A stretch of DNA of 50,374 nt, from the NCBI GenBank assembly GCA_944383355.1, contig CALWPF010000012.1:1-50374 (forward strand), given 5' to 3'. A program made the position numbers and the translations under genes. The DNA is from an uncultured Clostridia bacterium (GTDB lineage: Bacteria; Bacillota; Clostridia; Christensenellales; UBA1242). Below the pieces are notes generated by a model. That model was not told the origin of the DNA. It ran no database searches and saw nothing but the letters and a program-made list of their open reading frames with translations. This document shows, piece by piece, positions 1 through 8,523 of this stretch (position 1 is the first letter of the stretch; each line of letters opens with the position of its first letter).

Positions 1-1338
1 GCACAAAGAGCAAATTATGACGGCAATACCAGTACTGTTGTGGATACAGATACTACCACATCGTACTGGACTCGTACTGCACACTACAACGGTTCTAGAT
101 ATGTTTGTGGTATAGTTAGTACTGGTGCATCTAGTGCTACCAGTTATCCAAATGTTTCTCAAGGGGTCCGCCCAGCATTACACTTAAATTTATCCAAGAT
201 ATTATATGAGTCTATGCCTTTTACACAGTTTACAGGTACAGATAGTCTAGGACAACCAGTCACATATAATGTAAGTACCAGCCCATACAGTACAGATATA
301 ATTATAAATAGTGTAGAGATGCTGGGTACAGAACCTGCTAGTTTGGTAATACCAGATACTTATGTATACAATGGTACTACATACTATGTTAGGTCAATAT
401 ACAGCGCTTCTCAAGCAGATTATGGAGCGTTTTACTTATCCAAGGACTTATTACTTGGAGTTACATTACCAAGTAGTATGCTAAGTGTTGGAGATTACGC
501 TTTTAACGATTGCTCCAATTTATCTACAGTGATTTTTTACAACGAGTTTAGTGATGTTAATGACATAGGTAGATATGCATTTTATGGCAACTCTAACAAT
601 GTACGGTATTGGTTTAATACCCAAACTTGTCTAGACATTGCATTATCTGCTTATACACTAGACAACACAAAGTTTACCAACAATAGACTAGACCTACTGT
701 CTAATGCGGTGGTAATAAATGTAACCAATGGCTCTGGTACAGGCTTGTACGCAGTAGGAGACAATGTAACAGTATCTGCATATCCATATAATGATACACT
801 AATAGTGTTTGGCGAGTGGATAGACCAAAGTGGTAACTCATTGAGTACAAGTGAAGATTGGTCCTTTACAGCCAGTACAAGTATGGATATATATGTAGAA
901 TACAAGTTTGTATTTGGTAGTTATGACATAACGCATATATCTCAACTATTCTGGATAGCAGAGCGAGTGAGCGAAGGGATAGACTTTGCGGGTACCACAT
1001 TTAACCTAACAACAGACTTGTATCTCACTACAGTCCTAGACCAAGTATGGCAAACGATAGGGGATAGCACACACAACTTTGCAGGTACATTTAATGGTAA
1101 CGGCTATACCATATATTATACAGCAAGCGACAACGCAACTCTCAATGGTGGGACAGCACTACATGGCAATGATGTAGTAATATTCAACCCAAGCAATACA
1201 GGAACAGTGCTCAATCTAGGAACCAGTGGCGATATCTCGCTAGGCATGACAGATGCAGGTAACCAAGATTGGTTATATCCAACAACGGACGAAACAGATG
1301 ATGTATGGCAAGACGATTTACTATCTAAACCGAGGTAA
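1..1338 (+). CDS. Surface/secreted protein, C-terminal part (5' end outside window)
   Basis: The frame is open from base 1, so this is the last 445 residues of a longer protein. Residues 1-65 resemble the end of a DUF6273 domain (WTR...GVRPALHLNL). Next comes a stretch like BspA-type leucine-rich repeats (LVIPDTYVYNG, LPSSMLSVGDYAFNDCSNLSTV, IGRYAFYGNS, roughly residues 95-215). A beta-rich segment follows (roughly 240-300), then a segment of the kind that precedes GLUG repeats (AGTFNGNGYTI near 360). The composition is rich in T, S, N, Y and G, as in secreted clostridial adhesin-like proteins. No LPXTG signal or C-terminal membrane anchor is visible. A terminator follows. The role is inferred as cell-surface binding; the ligand is unknown. 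The protein at the other end of the window shares this style. Confidence 0.75.
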   Translation, partial: AQRANYDGNTSTVVDTDTTTSYWTRTAHYNGSRYVCGIVSTGASSATSYPNVSQGVRPALHLNLSKILYESMPFTQFTGTDSLGQPVTYNVSTSPYSTDIIINSVEMLGTEPASLVIPDTYVYNGTTYYVRSIYSASQADYGAFYLSKDLLLGVTLPSSMLSVGDYAFNDCSNLSTVIFYNEFSDVNDIGRYAFYGNSNNVRYWFNTQTCLDIALSAYTLDNTKFTNNRLDLLSNAVVINVTNGSGTGLYAVGDNVTVSAYPYNDTLIVFGEWIDQSGNSLSTSEDWSFTASTSMDIYVEYKFVFGSYDITHISQLFWIAERVSEGIDFAGTTFNLTTDLYLTTVLDQVWQTIGDSTHNFAGTFNGNGYTIYYTASDNATLNGGTALHGNDVVIFNPSNTGTVLNLGTSGDISLGMTDAGNQDWLYPTTDETDDVWQDDLLSKPR

Positions 1339-1483
1339 AGGTAGATTAAGCGAAGCATTAATATACCGACACATTACTGTGTTGTGTGTTAGTATTGATT
1401 CAGGCTATACTAGATTGGATTTGTACCTCTAGATATCGACAACTAGTAGAGTTTTGTGTTAATAAATGTTTGTTTATACATAT

Positions 1484-1511
1484 AAAAAGGTTGCAATTTT
1501 GCAACCTTTTT
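1484..1511 (+). terminator. Intrinsic terminator after the surface protein
   Basis: Inverted repeat with a 13-bp stem (AAAAAGGTTGCAA / TTGCAACCTTTTT) and a 2-nt centre, ending in T residues. It is symmetrical, so it could act on both strands. The 145 bases between the stop at 1338 and this hairpin hold nothing I recognise. Confidence 0.85.
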
Positions 1512-1547
1512 GTTATTTTGGATTAACTCATAATATTGTGATGTGGG

Positions 1548-1576
1548 TTGACATAATGCTATCTTGGTGATATAAT
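1548..1576 (+). promoter_or_regulatory. Consensus sigma-A promoter for the membrane-protein pair
   Basis: TTGACA (1548-1553), 17-bp spacer, TATAAT (1571-1576), preceded by TGA as an extended -10. The predicted start near 1583 leaves a leader of more than 170 nt before the first credible start codon. I see no strong hairpin or riboswitch motif in that leader. Confidence 0.8.
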
Positions 1577-1808
1577 TTAATCCAGTAATACAGATATATC
1601 GTTAGAATTATTTTTAGTTTGGTATCAAAAACATTTGATTTATTTCACTTGCTGTTATATACTTGTTTAGAGTATAGCGTATATGGTTGATTTTTATGTT
1701 AAATATTGGCATTTTGATATGATGTCACTCATTGTGTTTTGAGTAGACTATATATGATTTTTGTCTAGTAAATTTCATGATTTTATTAATCAACAGGTGG
1801 TGGCTGAT

Positions 1809-2624
1809 TTGAAGATAAATAATGTTATATCTTATTATATAAAAAATTTTTGTTATATACTGTTGTTTGCAATAGTTCCAGCTGTGTTTTGTGGTTTGTT
1901 TATGCGACCTTTTGCATTGTTTGAGACTTTGTATCAATATCCCAATTTGACAATCGAGACATTTGCTGATTTGTTTTTGGCGGTATATTCTGCTGATTGG
2001 CTATACTGGGTACTCTCAATAGTTGGTATATTGTTATTGCTAATTTTTATTAGTTTATTTATAGGTAAGGTGGAGGCACATTTCCGTACAGGCAAGTTTG
2101 ATTTGAGCTGGCACAATGTGCGGGGTATTAATTACAACTTGGCTGGTGTGACAAAAACAATGCTATTTGTAATCGTGCTCAATTTTGTTGTAAACTTGCT
2201 GACATTGCTACTGATTTATTTAATGCATTTTATCTTTTCTATTAACGGCGTACCTACAGTGGCTGGTACTATTGTCAATTGGGTAATTGCTGTAGTGGCG
2301 TTGTGGTTGCAAGCCCGCATTACTACTTACTTTATGTTTGCTGGCTTAGACTCCATTATTATGGGGTCTCCGTATACCGTGGCAATGGGGAATGCTAGTC
2401 ATGCTATTGCTAAGCGTGGCTGGGACATATTTTTAGCAGAGATTGTGCCTTTTGTATTAGCAATACTGTTGACGGTGTTAGGGTGCTGGTTGGATATAGT
2501 TTGGCTGACTAACATTGTTAGTATACTCATCTTGTTCCCATACATTGTCATATTGGGAATGGTTAACTTTTTTGACCATTATGATATCAAGCGTTATGAT
2601 AATCGCAAGTACTATTTGAGATAG
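1809..2624 (+). CDS. Polytopic membrane protein of unknown function
   Basis: About 271 residues with roughly six hydrophobic segments (for example FCYILLFAIVPAVF, YWVLSIVGILLLLIFISLFI, TMLFVIVLNFVVNLLTLLL, VPFVLAILLTVLGCW) and a charged C-terminus (YDIKRYDNRKYY). No catalytic motif is visible. The frame opens at a TTG at 1761 without a ribosome site; the TTG at 1809 has AGGTGG 8 nt upstream, so I prefer it. It is followed after 10 nt by a second membrane protein of similar size and is probably co-transcribed with it from the promoter at 1548. I do not recognise the family; a membrane partner or transporter-like role is possible but unsupported. Confidence 0.7.
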   Translation: MKINNVISYYIKNFCYILLFAIVPAVFCGLFMRPFALFETLYQYPNLTIETFADLFLAVYSADWLYWVLSIVGILLLLIFISLFIGKVEAHFRTGKFDLSWHNVRGINYNLAGVTKTMLFVIVLNFVVNLLTLLLIYLMHFIFSINGVPTVAGTIVNWVIAVVALWLQARITTYFMFAGLDSIIMGSPYTVAMGNASHAIAKRGWDIFLAEIVPFVLAILLTVLGCWLDIVWLTNIVSILILFPYIVILGMVNFFDHYDIKRYDNRKYYLR

Positions 2625-2634
2625 GGGATAATAT

Positions 2635-3585
2635 ATGTTATTTACAGACACAATAAGATTGACATTTACAAACAGTGGTTTGATGTGGCGTATGATGCTA
2701 TATATGTTATTGGGCATCGTGTTGATATGTGGTATTGCAGTGGCATGTTGTTATCCTCTGATTATGGAGTTGGTTGACAGTGGCTTTTTTGATCAAATTG
2801 TAAATGCCGTTTCTGCAGGCTTTTTAAACTTTGATAGCGGACACATATTATCTGATACTGCTAGTATCATGACACAATTTTGGGATATACTTAGTGCAAA
2901 TTCCGCAGAGTTAATACCATTTGTTGTTGGTTTATTTGTAATAATTGGTATTGGTGGTTCGTTTTATTTGGGCTTGATGCAGATACCGTGTATAGAGTGC
3001 ATATATGGCAACATGAGTAGTTACTCCAGATTAGCTTTTGGCGGTTGCTTTATAAAAAATTTTGGGCGTTCTGTCAAGTTTGCTTTGGCAAGACTTTTAG
3101 TGGTTCTTCCTATGGATATTATAATCCTTGTTGCCTTTTTTGCCTCACTTGAGTTGTTTGCGCTAGGTGATATCGTTAGTGCCTTGGCTCCGTTTATAAT
3201 AGTATTGATACTACTTGCATTGTTTTCTATTCGTATATGCGTGACTAGTACATGGGCTAGTAGTATAGTGGCAAAAAACAATGGTATATGGGCAGGTTTA
3301 AAAGATAGTATGAGTGGTATGGCAAAGACCTTTCGCTCTATGTTTAGTACTGCTATCATTTTGACTCTTTTAATGTTAGTAGTGAATGTAATTGTTTTTG
3401 TATTGACTGCAGGTGTGGGTTTATTGATTACTATACCTTGTAGTGTTTTGTTGTATTATGTATATGGCAATACTGCATTTTTCTATGCCAACGGTCTCAA
3501 GTTTTATTTGGACAAAAACACAATTGTTACTCCACGTAAATTGGAGGATTTTGATAAGCTTGCCGATTTAAAAAACATAGTTTGA
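2635..3585 (+). CDS. Polytopic membrane protein of unknown function
   Basis: 316 residues. The ATG has AGGGG just upstream. Hydrophobic segments appear near residues 20-45, 100-125, 155-205 and 235-285. The protein contains WRMMLYMLLGIVLI early and ends in a soluble, charged tail (FDKLADLKNIV). The layout (short N-terminus, paired membrane helices, a conserved-looking 'W.GLKDS' loop) resembles membrane proteins of the YesL/DUF975 type, but I cannot assign it. It follows the previous membrane protein by 10 nt, so the two probably form one operon and may work as a pair. Confidence 0.75.
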   Translation: MLFTDTIRLTFTNSGLMWRMMLYMLLGIVLICGIAVACCYPLIMELVDSGFFDQIVNAVSAGFLNFDSGHILSDTASIMTQFWDILSANSAELIPFVVGLFVIIGIGGSFYLGLMQIPCIECIYGNMSSYSRLAFGGCFIKNFGRSVKFALARLLVVLPMDIIILVAFFASLELFALGDIVSALAPFIIVLILLALFSIRICVTSTWASSIVAKNNGIWAGLKDSMSGMAKTFRSMFSTAIILTLLMLVVNVIVFVLTAGVGLLITIPCSVLLYYVYGNTAFFYANGLKFYLDKNTIVTPRKLEDFDKLADLKNIV

Positions 3586-3698
3586 GGTTAATTTAGTTAA
3601 TTTTGCATTTTGTGTATAACTGGTATTTTGTTATGCTGGTTATTTTGCATAATGTGATCGTTTATATAAAATAAAAATAACAAAAGGAGTATAAAAAA

Positions 3699-5666
3699 TT
3701 GAATAAAAATAATAAGACTAATAATGATGCGTTTGCTGGTTATCCAGCGTACAATGGGCAACTTGATGAAAGTGAGCCAGCTCAGATAGTGGGTGGGACG
3801 CTAGATTCTACCAAGGAAAAAGCATCTCAGGTAAAAAAGCGAGACTTTAACAATGCAAATATGCGCAACTCAGTTAGTAGTCAGGCCGCATCAGTTGAGC
3901 AAATTGACGGTGGCAGGATAAAAAAGCGTGTATTTAATAGGAGAAATACTAATGAGGATAATGGTAATATCACTCGTAGGGATATCCGTTCAAATCCAGC
4001 AGAACGTAGTAGTAAAAATTTACAGGTAATGTTCTTTGGTGGAGTCGATGGCATAGGCAAGAATATGACAGCATTCAAATACGGTGATGACATCTTGGTA
4101 GTAGATTGTGGTGTAGGTTTTCCTGACGAAGATATGCCAGGCGTAGATTTGGTGATACCAGATATGTCATATCTCAAGCAACATGCTAGTCAGATAAAGG
4201 GAATTGTAATTACTCACGCACATGAGGACCATATAGGTAGTTTGCCTTACTTTTTGGATACAGTAAAGGCTCCTGTGTATGCCAGTAGACTTACTATAGC
4301 CTTGATAGAGAATAAATTGCGTGAGCATCCAAAGTCAAAAATGAAAGCTGTAGCAGTCAATCCTCACGGAGTGGTACGTATAGGTTGCTTTACCGTGGAG
4401 TTTATTAATGTAAATCACTCAGTGGCTGGGGCTTATGCTTTGGCTATTACTACACCAGTTGGCGTAGTTTTCCATTCTGGTGATTTCAAGATAGACTTTA
4501 CTCCACTAGCAGGTGAGACTACTGATTTGGCTCGTATGGGCGAATTAGGGCAAAAAGGTGTACTATTAATGTTGTGTGAGAGTACCAATGTAGAGCGTGC
4601 AGGTAGCAGTATGAGTGAGCGAGTAGTTGGAGAGACTCTTGACAAGATTTTTGAGGCAAATACTACAAAGAGAATTATTATCACAGCATTTGCGTCTAAT
4701 GTGCATCGTGTGCAACAAATGATGGATTTGGCAAAGAAATATCACCGTAGGGTAGCTTTTGCTGGTCGTAGTATGATCAACAATATGGAAGTATCTATGA
4801 AAATCGGTGAGATACGCTATGACAAAGACTTGATTATAGATATAGACCGATGCAAAAATTATGCAGACAATGAGATATTGATATTGGCTACTGGTAGTCA
4901 AGGTCAGCCGTCTACAGCATTATCTCGTATGGCAAACGGTGAGTTTACTGGAATCAATATAGGTAGTAATGATACTATTGTATTTAGTAGTTCTCCTGTA
5001 CCTGGCAACGAAAAACCTGTCAACGATATGATTAATATGTTGATGAAAAAAGGTGCAGATGTGATTTATGATGATCTGGCTGATGTTCACGCATCTGGAC
5101 ATGCTTGCCAAGATGAGATAATGACCATTCACAAATTGATAAAGCCAAAGTATTTTATACCTATTCATGGTGAGTACAAGCACCTCAAAACTCACAAACA
5201 GTTGGCAATGCGCATGGGAGCAAAAGAGCAAAATGTAATAGTACCTGATATTGGTATGGTAGTAGAGGTAAACAAAAATCTATTCCGTAGAGCAGCGTTT
5301 GATGTACCTGCTGGTAGTAGGCTGATAGATGGTGATAGTGTCGGCGATACTGAGAGCGTAGTGCTCAAGGACCGTAAACAACTTGCTGAGGACGGTGTTT
5401 GTATTGTAGTAATGACAGTTAATGTTGCAAAGGGTAAGATTGTCAGTGGACCTGAGTTGATACCTCGTGGTTTTGCGTACAACAATGAGATAAATGGACT
5501 GGTGGAGGAAGGTAAAAAGATTGTAACACAATCGCTAGCTGATCCTAGTATATTCAAGGAAGATTGGGGAGTAATCAAGGCAAGTGTTCGCAAAACACTT
5601 ACAAACTTCTTTTATAAAAAGACAAAGCGTAGACCAGTCATAATACCTATAATCATAGATGACTAA
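3699..5666 (+). CDS. rnj: Ribonuclease J
   Basis: Metallo-beta-lactamase/beta-CASP ribonuclease that matures and degrades mRNA and rRNA in Gram-positive bacteria by endo- and 5'-exonucleolytic cleavage; cytoplasmic. The zinc-binding motif HAHEDH is at residues 173-178. Further hallmarks are HSGDFKID, the beta-CASP segment (ATGSQGQPSTALSRMANGE), SSSPVPGNE, DVHASGHA and PIHGEYKH. At 655 residues it is about 100 longer than usual, because roughly 105 residues precede the catalytic domain. These are polar and basic, with two related motifs (VKKRDFN near 45 and IKKRVFN near 74), and are probably disordered. The TTG start has AAAGGAG 9 nt upstream. The methyltransferase gene follows closely. Confidence 0.95.
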   Translation: MNKNNKTNNDAFAGYPAYNGQLDESEPAQIVGGTLDSTKEKASQVKKRDFNNANMRNSVSSQAASVEQIDGGRIKKRVFNRRNTNEDNGNITRRDIRSNPAERSSKNLQVMFFGGVDGIGKNMTAFKYGDDILVVDCGVGFPDEDMPGVDLVIPDMSYLKQHASQIKGIVITHAHEDHIGSLPYFLDTVKAPVYASRLTIALIENKLREHPKSKMKAVAVNPHGVVRIGCFTVEFINVNHSVAGAYALAITTPVGVVFHSGDFKIDFTPLAGETTDLARMGELGQKGVLLMLCESTNVERAGSSMSERVVGETLDKIFEANTTKRIIITAFASNVHRVQQMMDLAKKYHRRVAFAGRSMINNMEVSMKIGEIRYDKDLIIDIDRCKNYADNEILILATGSQGQPSTALSRMANGEFTGINIGSNDTIVFSSSPVPGNEKPVNDMINMLMKKGADVIYDDLADVHASGHACQDEIMTIHKLIKPKYFIPIHGEYKHLKTHKQLAMRMGAKEQNVIVPDIGMVVEVNKNLFRRAAFDVPAGSRLIDGDSVGDTESVVLKDRKQLAEDGVCIVVMTVNVAKGKIVSGPELIPRGFAYNNEINGLVEEGKKIVTQSLADPSIFKEDWGVIKASVRKTLTNFFYKKTKRRPVIIPIIIDD

Positions 5667-5682
5667 TCTAGGGGGCGCGGAC

Positions 5683-6273
5683 ATGACTTATCTAGATGAA
5701 ATGGAGCATTTTGCTAGGCAAAATAATATACCTGTCATAGTTCCAGCAACTAGAGAATATCTGCAAAACCTGTGTCGCACCAAAAAGCCAAAGACAATTT
5801 TGGAAATAGGAATGGCAATAGGTTATTCTGCTAGTTGTATGTTATCTGTTTGTGATGCAAATATTGTGGAATTAGAGGCTAGTTTACCAAATATAGAGTT
5901 GGCTCGGAAGAATTTTGATAAATTAGGTTATACAAATAGAGTAAATATCATTGTTGGTGATTGTGTATTGGAGTTGCCCAAATTGCGAGGACAGCAATTT
6001 GATTTGATATTTTTAGATGGACCAAAGGGTAGATACCTTGAGATGTTGCCTGATATTTTGCCATTACTGTCACCAGATGGAGTATTCGTTAGCGATAATG
6101 TACTCTTTCGTGGTATGGTGCGTGATGGTGCACCTATTCCTTTCCCTCGCTTTGAGCATACTGTTGAGCAGTTGCGAGAATTTTTGAATACGCTAGAGCA
6201 AGATCCTGATATTAACACTGAGATTTTGCATATTGGTGATGGATTGGCTGTAGTTACAAAGAGAAAAAATTAA
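5683..6273 (+). CDS. trmR: SAM-dependent O-methyltransferase, probable tRNA 5-hydroxyuridine methyltransferase
   Basis: 196 residues of the class I O-methyltransferase family that includes Bacillus YrrM/TrmR. The SAM-binding motif is ILEIGMAIGYSASCML; the acidic LDGPKGRY and SDNVLFRG motifs are typical of the metal-dependent family. TrmR converts 5-hydroxyuridine at the tRNA wobble position to 5-methoxyuridine. The next gene encodes a U32-family protein, as in yrrM-yrrN-yrrO of B. subtilis, which supports this substrate over a small catechol-like molecule. An in-frame ATG at 5659 overlaps rnj, but AGGGGGC lies 6 nt before the ATG at 5683, so I place the start there. The substrate assignment is inferred from context. 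Confidence 0.82.
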   Translation: MTYLDEMEHFARQNNIPVIVPATREYLQNLCRTKKPKTILEIGMAIGYSASCMLSVCDANIVELEASLPNIELARKNFDKLGYTNRVNIIVGDCVLELPKLRGQQFDLIFLDGPKGRYLEMLPDILPLLSPDGVFVSDNVLFRGMVRDGAPIPFPRFEHTVEQLREFLNTLEQDPDINTEILHIGDGLAVVTKRKN

Positions 6274-6295
6274 TATTTACTAATGGAGGTAGACA

Positions 6296-7540
6296 ATGCA
6301 AAAATTAGAGTTATTGGCACCTGCTGGTGACAGAGACAAGTTGGAAACGGCATTTTATTATGGTGCTGATGCATGTTATTTTGCTGGTAAGCGTTGGGGG
6401 TTGCGTGCTTTTAGTGATAACTTTACCAATGACGAGTTGGCGGAGTACGTGAGTTACGCTCACAAGTTGGGCAAAAAAGCATATATCACAGTAAACATTC
6501 AAGCACATAATTCTGATTTTGAAGGATTAGCAGAGTATTTGTGCTATTTAGAAAAAATTGGTGCAGATGCTCTTATCGTCTCTGATGCGGGTATTATGTC
6601 ATTGGCTAGAGAATATGTGCCTAACTTGCCTATTCATTTGTCCACTCAAGCGTGTGCTAGTAATAAATATGCTGCAAAGTTTTGGGCTGATGCAGGCGCA
6701 AAGCGTATTATTTTAGCACGTGAATTGTCTATAAAAGAAATAAAAGAGATTAGGGAATTTTTGCCAAAATCAGTAGAATTAGAGGCATTTGTGCATGGTG
6801 CTATGTGCATTAGTTATTCTGGGCGCTGTTTGCTATCAAATTATTTGGCTGGGCGTGACAGCAATAGAGGACAGTGCGTACAGGCTTGCCGTTGGGAATA
6901 TTATATTACCGAAAAGTCTAGAGCGGATGCTGGCAATACCGAAAAATACGAAATACAACAAGATGAACGCAGTACATATATCTTAAATAGTAAAGACTTG
7001 TGCATGATAGATTACTTAGACCAAATGATTGATGCAGGAGTTACGAGTTTTAAGATAGAGGGACGTATGAAATCAAATTATTATGTAGCTACTGTGGTTA
7101 ATGCGTATCGTAGAGCATTGGATATGTGTCAAAAGGATAGGGAAGCATACCGCAAAGATACCTCACGTGTTGCAGAGTTGGAAAAGTCCAGTCATAGGCA
7201 GTTTACTACAGGATTTTATCTAGGAGAGAGTGGTAAAGAATATTTGGAGACTAGTTTGCCGGTGGCTACGAGCGATTTTATTGCTGAGGTGCTGGAACCC
7301 ACTCGTGATGATGGGTATACTCTAATAGAGCAACGCAATAGATTCAAGGTTGGGGAAAAGTTGGAGATTTTGTCACCAGATGACAACTGGAACAAAGTAT
7401 TGACTGTTTTGGATATGCGTACTGAGGATGGTGAGCCTATCATTGATGCTAATCTAGTACAGCAACGCATATTACTCAAGACAGCGCCATATCACTTAAA
7501 CAAAAGGGATATTTTGAGACGCCAAAAACCTAGTGAATAA
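6296..7540 (+). CDS. trhP: Peptidase U32 family protein, probable tRNA uridine hydroxylation protein TrhP
   Basis: 414 residues starting LELLAPAGD. The U32 signature (EAFVHGAMCISYSGRC) lies at about residues 163-178, followed by further cysteines (GQCVQACRW and KDLCMID) expected to hold an iron-sulfur cluster. Despite the name, members linked to YrrN/YrrO (TrhP) are needed to make 5-hydroxyuridine at wobble position 34 of tRNA from prephenate-dependent chemistry. The gene follows the TrmR-like methyltransferase by 22 nt with a GGAGGT ribosome site, giving hydroxylation plus methylation of the same base. Only one U32 gene is present here, whereas B. subtilis has two. No clear terminator follows. 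Confidence 0.88.
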   Translation: MQKLELLAPAGDRDKLETAFYYGADACYFAGKRWGLRAFSDNFTNDELAEYVSYAHKLGKKAYITVNIQAHNSDFEGLAEYLCYLEKIGADALIVSDAGIMSLAREYVPNLPIHLSTQACASNKYAAKFWADAGAKRIILARELSIKEIKEIREFLPKSVELEAFVHGAMCISYSGRCLLSNYLAGRDSNRGQCVQACRWEYYITEKSRADAGNTEKYEIQQDERSTYILNSKDLCMIDYLDQMIDAGVTSFKIEGRMKSNYYVATVVNAYRRALDMCQKDREAYRKDTSRVAELEKSSHRQFTTGFYLGESGKEYLETSLPVATSDFIAEVLEPTRDDGYTLIEQRNRFKVGEKLEILSPDDNWNKVLTVLDMRTEDGEPIIDANLVQQRILLKTAPYHLNKRDILRRQKPSE

Positions 7541-7558
7541 ATACTTGCTCGTTATTTC

Positions 7559-7587
7559 TTGACTACTTTAGTTGTTTATGTTAAATT
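7559..7587 (+). promoter_or_regulatory. Possible promoter for the helical-repeat protein
   Basis: TTGACT (7559-7564), 17-bp spacer, TAAATT (7582-7587). The -10 is weak. It lies between trhP and the next gene, which could also be read through from upstream. Confidence 0.45.
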
Positions 7588-7621
7588 TATTCCAAATATT
7601 TAAAGATTGGAGTAATAAAGT

Positions 7622-8443
7622 ATGAATTATGAAAAATTAAAAGAAGATTTAGCACAAGGCTCAGTGAACATTTCTAATACTTTGGAATGGATTAAGGAAT
7701 CTGGAGATTACGATTTAAAAAAGTTAGCATCTGCAGTAATTACATCGCAAAATATAGATGCAATATTGGATTATGCTCACACGTTTAAGAGCGAAATTAC
7801 TAACTGGGATGATCTTAAATTTTTGGTACTAGATACGAATAATTTAGATAATATTGTAACTTTTGCTCTTGCTGCACCTACTGAAATGATTCCAGAATTG
7901 CAACAATCTTTTTTGGATCTTGTTAAATCAGGAAAAGCGGAGGATAATGATGTCGCTTATGGGAAGTTGTTGGATTTTGCTGCATGTGTGAAAGGAGCTG
8001 ATGTGAATACCATAGGTGATGAAGCAGTAAAATTGTTTGGTGTAGATGCAGCTGAGGACTTTGTTCGTGAAACTAATATTGACCCTAGCAGATATCTGGA
8101 TTTGGTAATCAGTACTGGTGATGTGCAAAGATATCTAACTTATGCAAAACGTATAGTAAGTTCAGGTAGAGATGTTGACACCAATGTGGAAAAATTACAA
8201 GATTTAATCATAAAGCAGGGGAGTAATGATGATATTTTAGAATTTGCACAAGAAGTTTCTTCAATGAATTCTGATGCTATGCTCGAAAAGTTAATGGTAT
8301 CTGGTAGTAAAAGAGATGTTGCTACTTTTCTAGAAATCGTAGATGACATTGATCATGATGCCATTGAATTTTTAATTGAAGATAATTCTAATGTTAAACA
8401 ATCTTCAGCCAATGACAATGGACCGACAATGATGAAGCAATAA
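7622..8443 (+). CDS. Unknown protein made of helical repeats
   Basis: 273 residues, ATG with TTGGAG upstream. The chain is almost entirely short helix pairs with a recurring core of the form L..L(I/V)..S.(D/N)...(I/L)L.(F/Y)A: residues 32-55, 65-86, 93-123, 159-179, 192-212 and 221-240. This pattern suggests an alpha-solenoid protein-binding scaffold of HEAT/ARM type. There is no signal peptide, membrane segment or catalytic motif. It is acidic and cytoplasmic by appearance. It uses GAA codons more than neighbours such as smc do. It stands alone between trhP and the convergent tmcAL. I do not recognise a named family. Confidence 0.75.
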   Translation: MNYEKLKEDLAQGSVNISNTLEWIKESGDYDLKKLASAVITSQNIDAILDYAHTFKSEITNWDDLKFLVLDTNNLDNIVTFALAAPTEMIPELQQSFLDLVKSGKAEDNDVAYGKLLDFAACVKGADVNTIGDEAVKLFGVDAAEDFVRETNIDPSRYLDLVISTGDVQRYLTYAKRIVSSGRDVDTNVEKLQDLIIKQGSNDDILEFAQEVSSMNSDAMLEKLMVSGSKRDVATFLEIVDDIDHDAIEFLIEDNSNVKQSSANDNGPTMMKQ

Positions 8444-8470
8444 TCAAACAATTATATTTCAATGTAATAA

Positions 8471-8506
8471 AACTTCCTAAAGTCGCACAACTTTGGGAGT
8501 TTTTTT
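8471..8506 (+). terminator. Bidirectional terminator between convergent genes
   Basis: AACTTCCTAAAGT pairs with ACTTTGGGAGTT around the loop CGCACA, followed by seven T residues. It also lies just past the stop of the minus-strand tmcAL and could serve both genes. Confidence 0.8.
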
Positions 8507-8523
8507 CATCTTTAGAGTATGAT

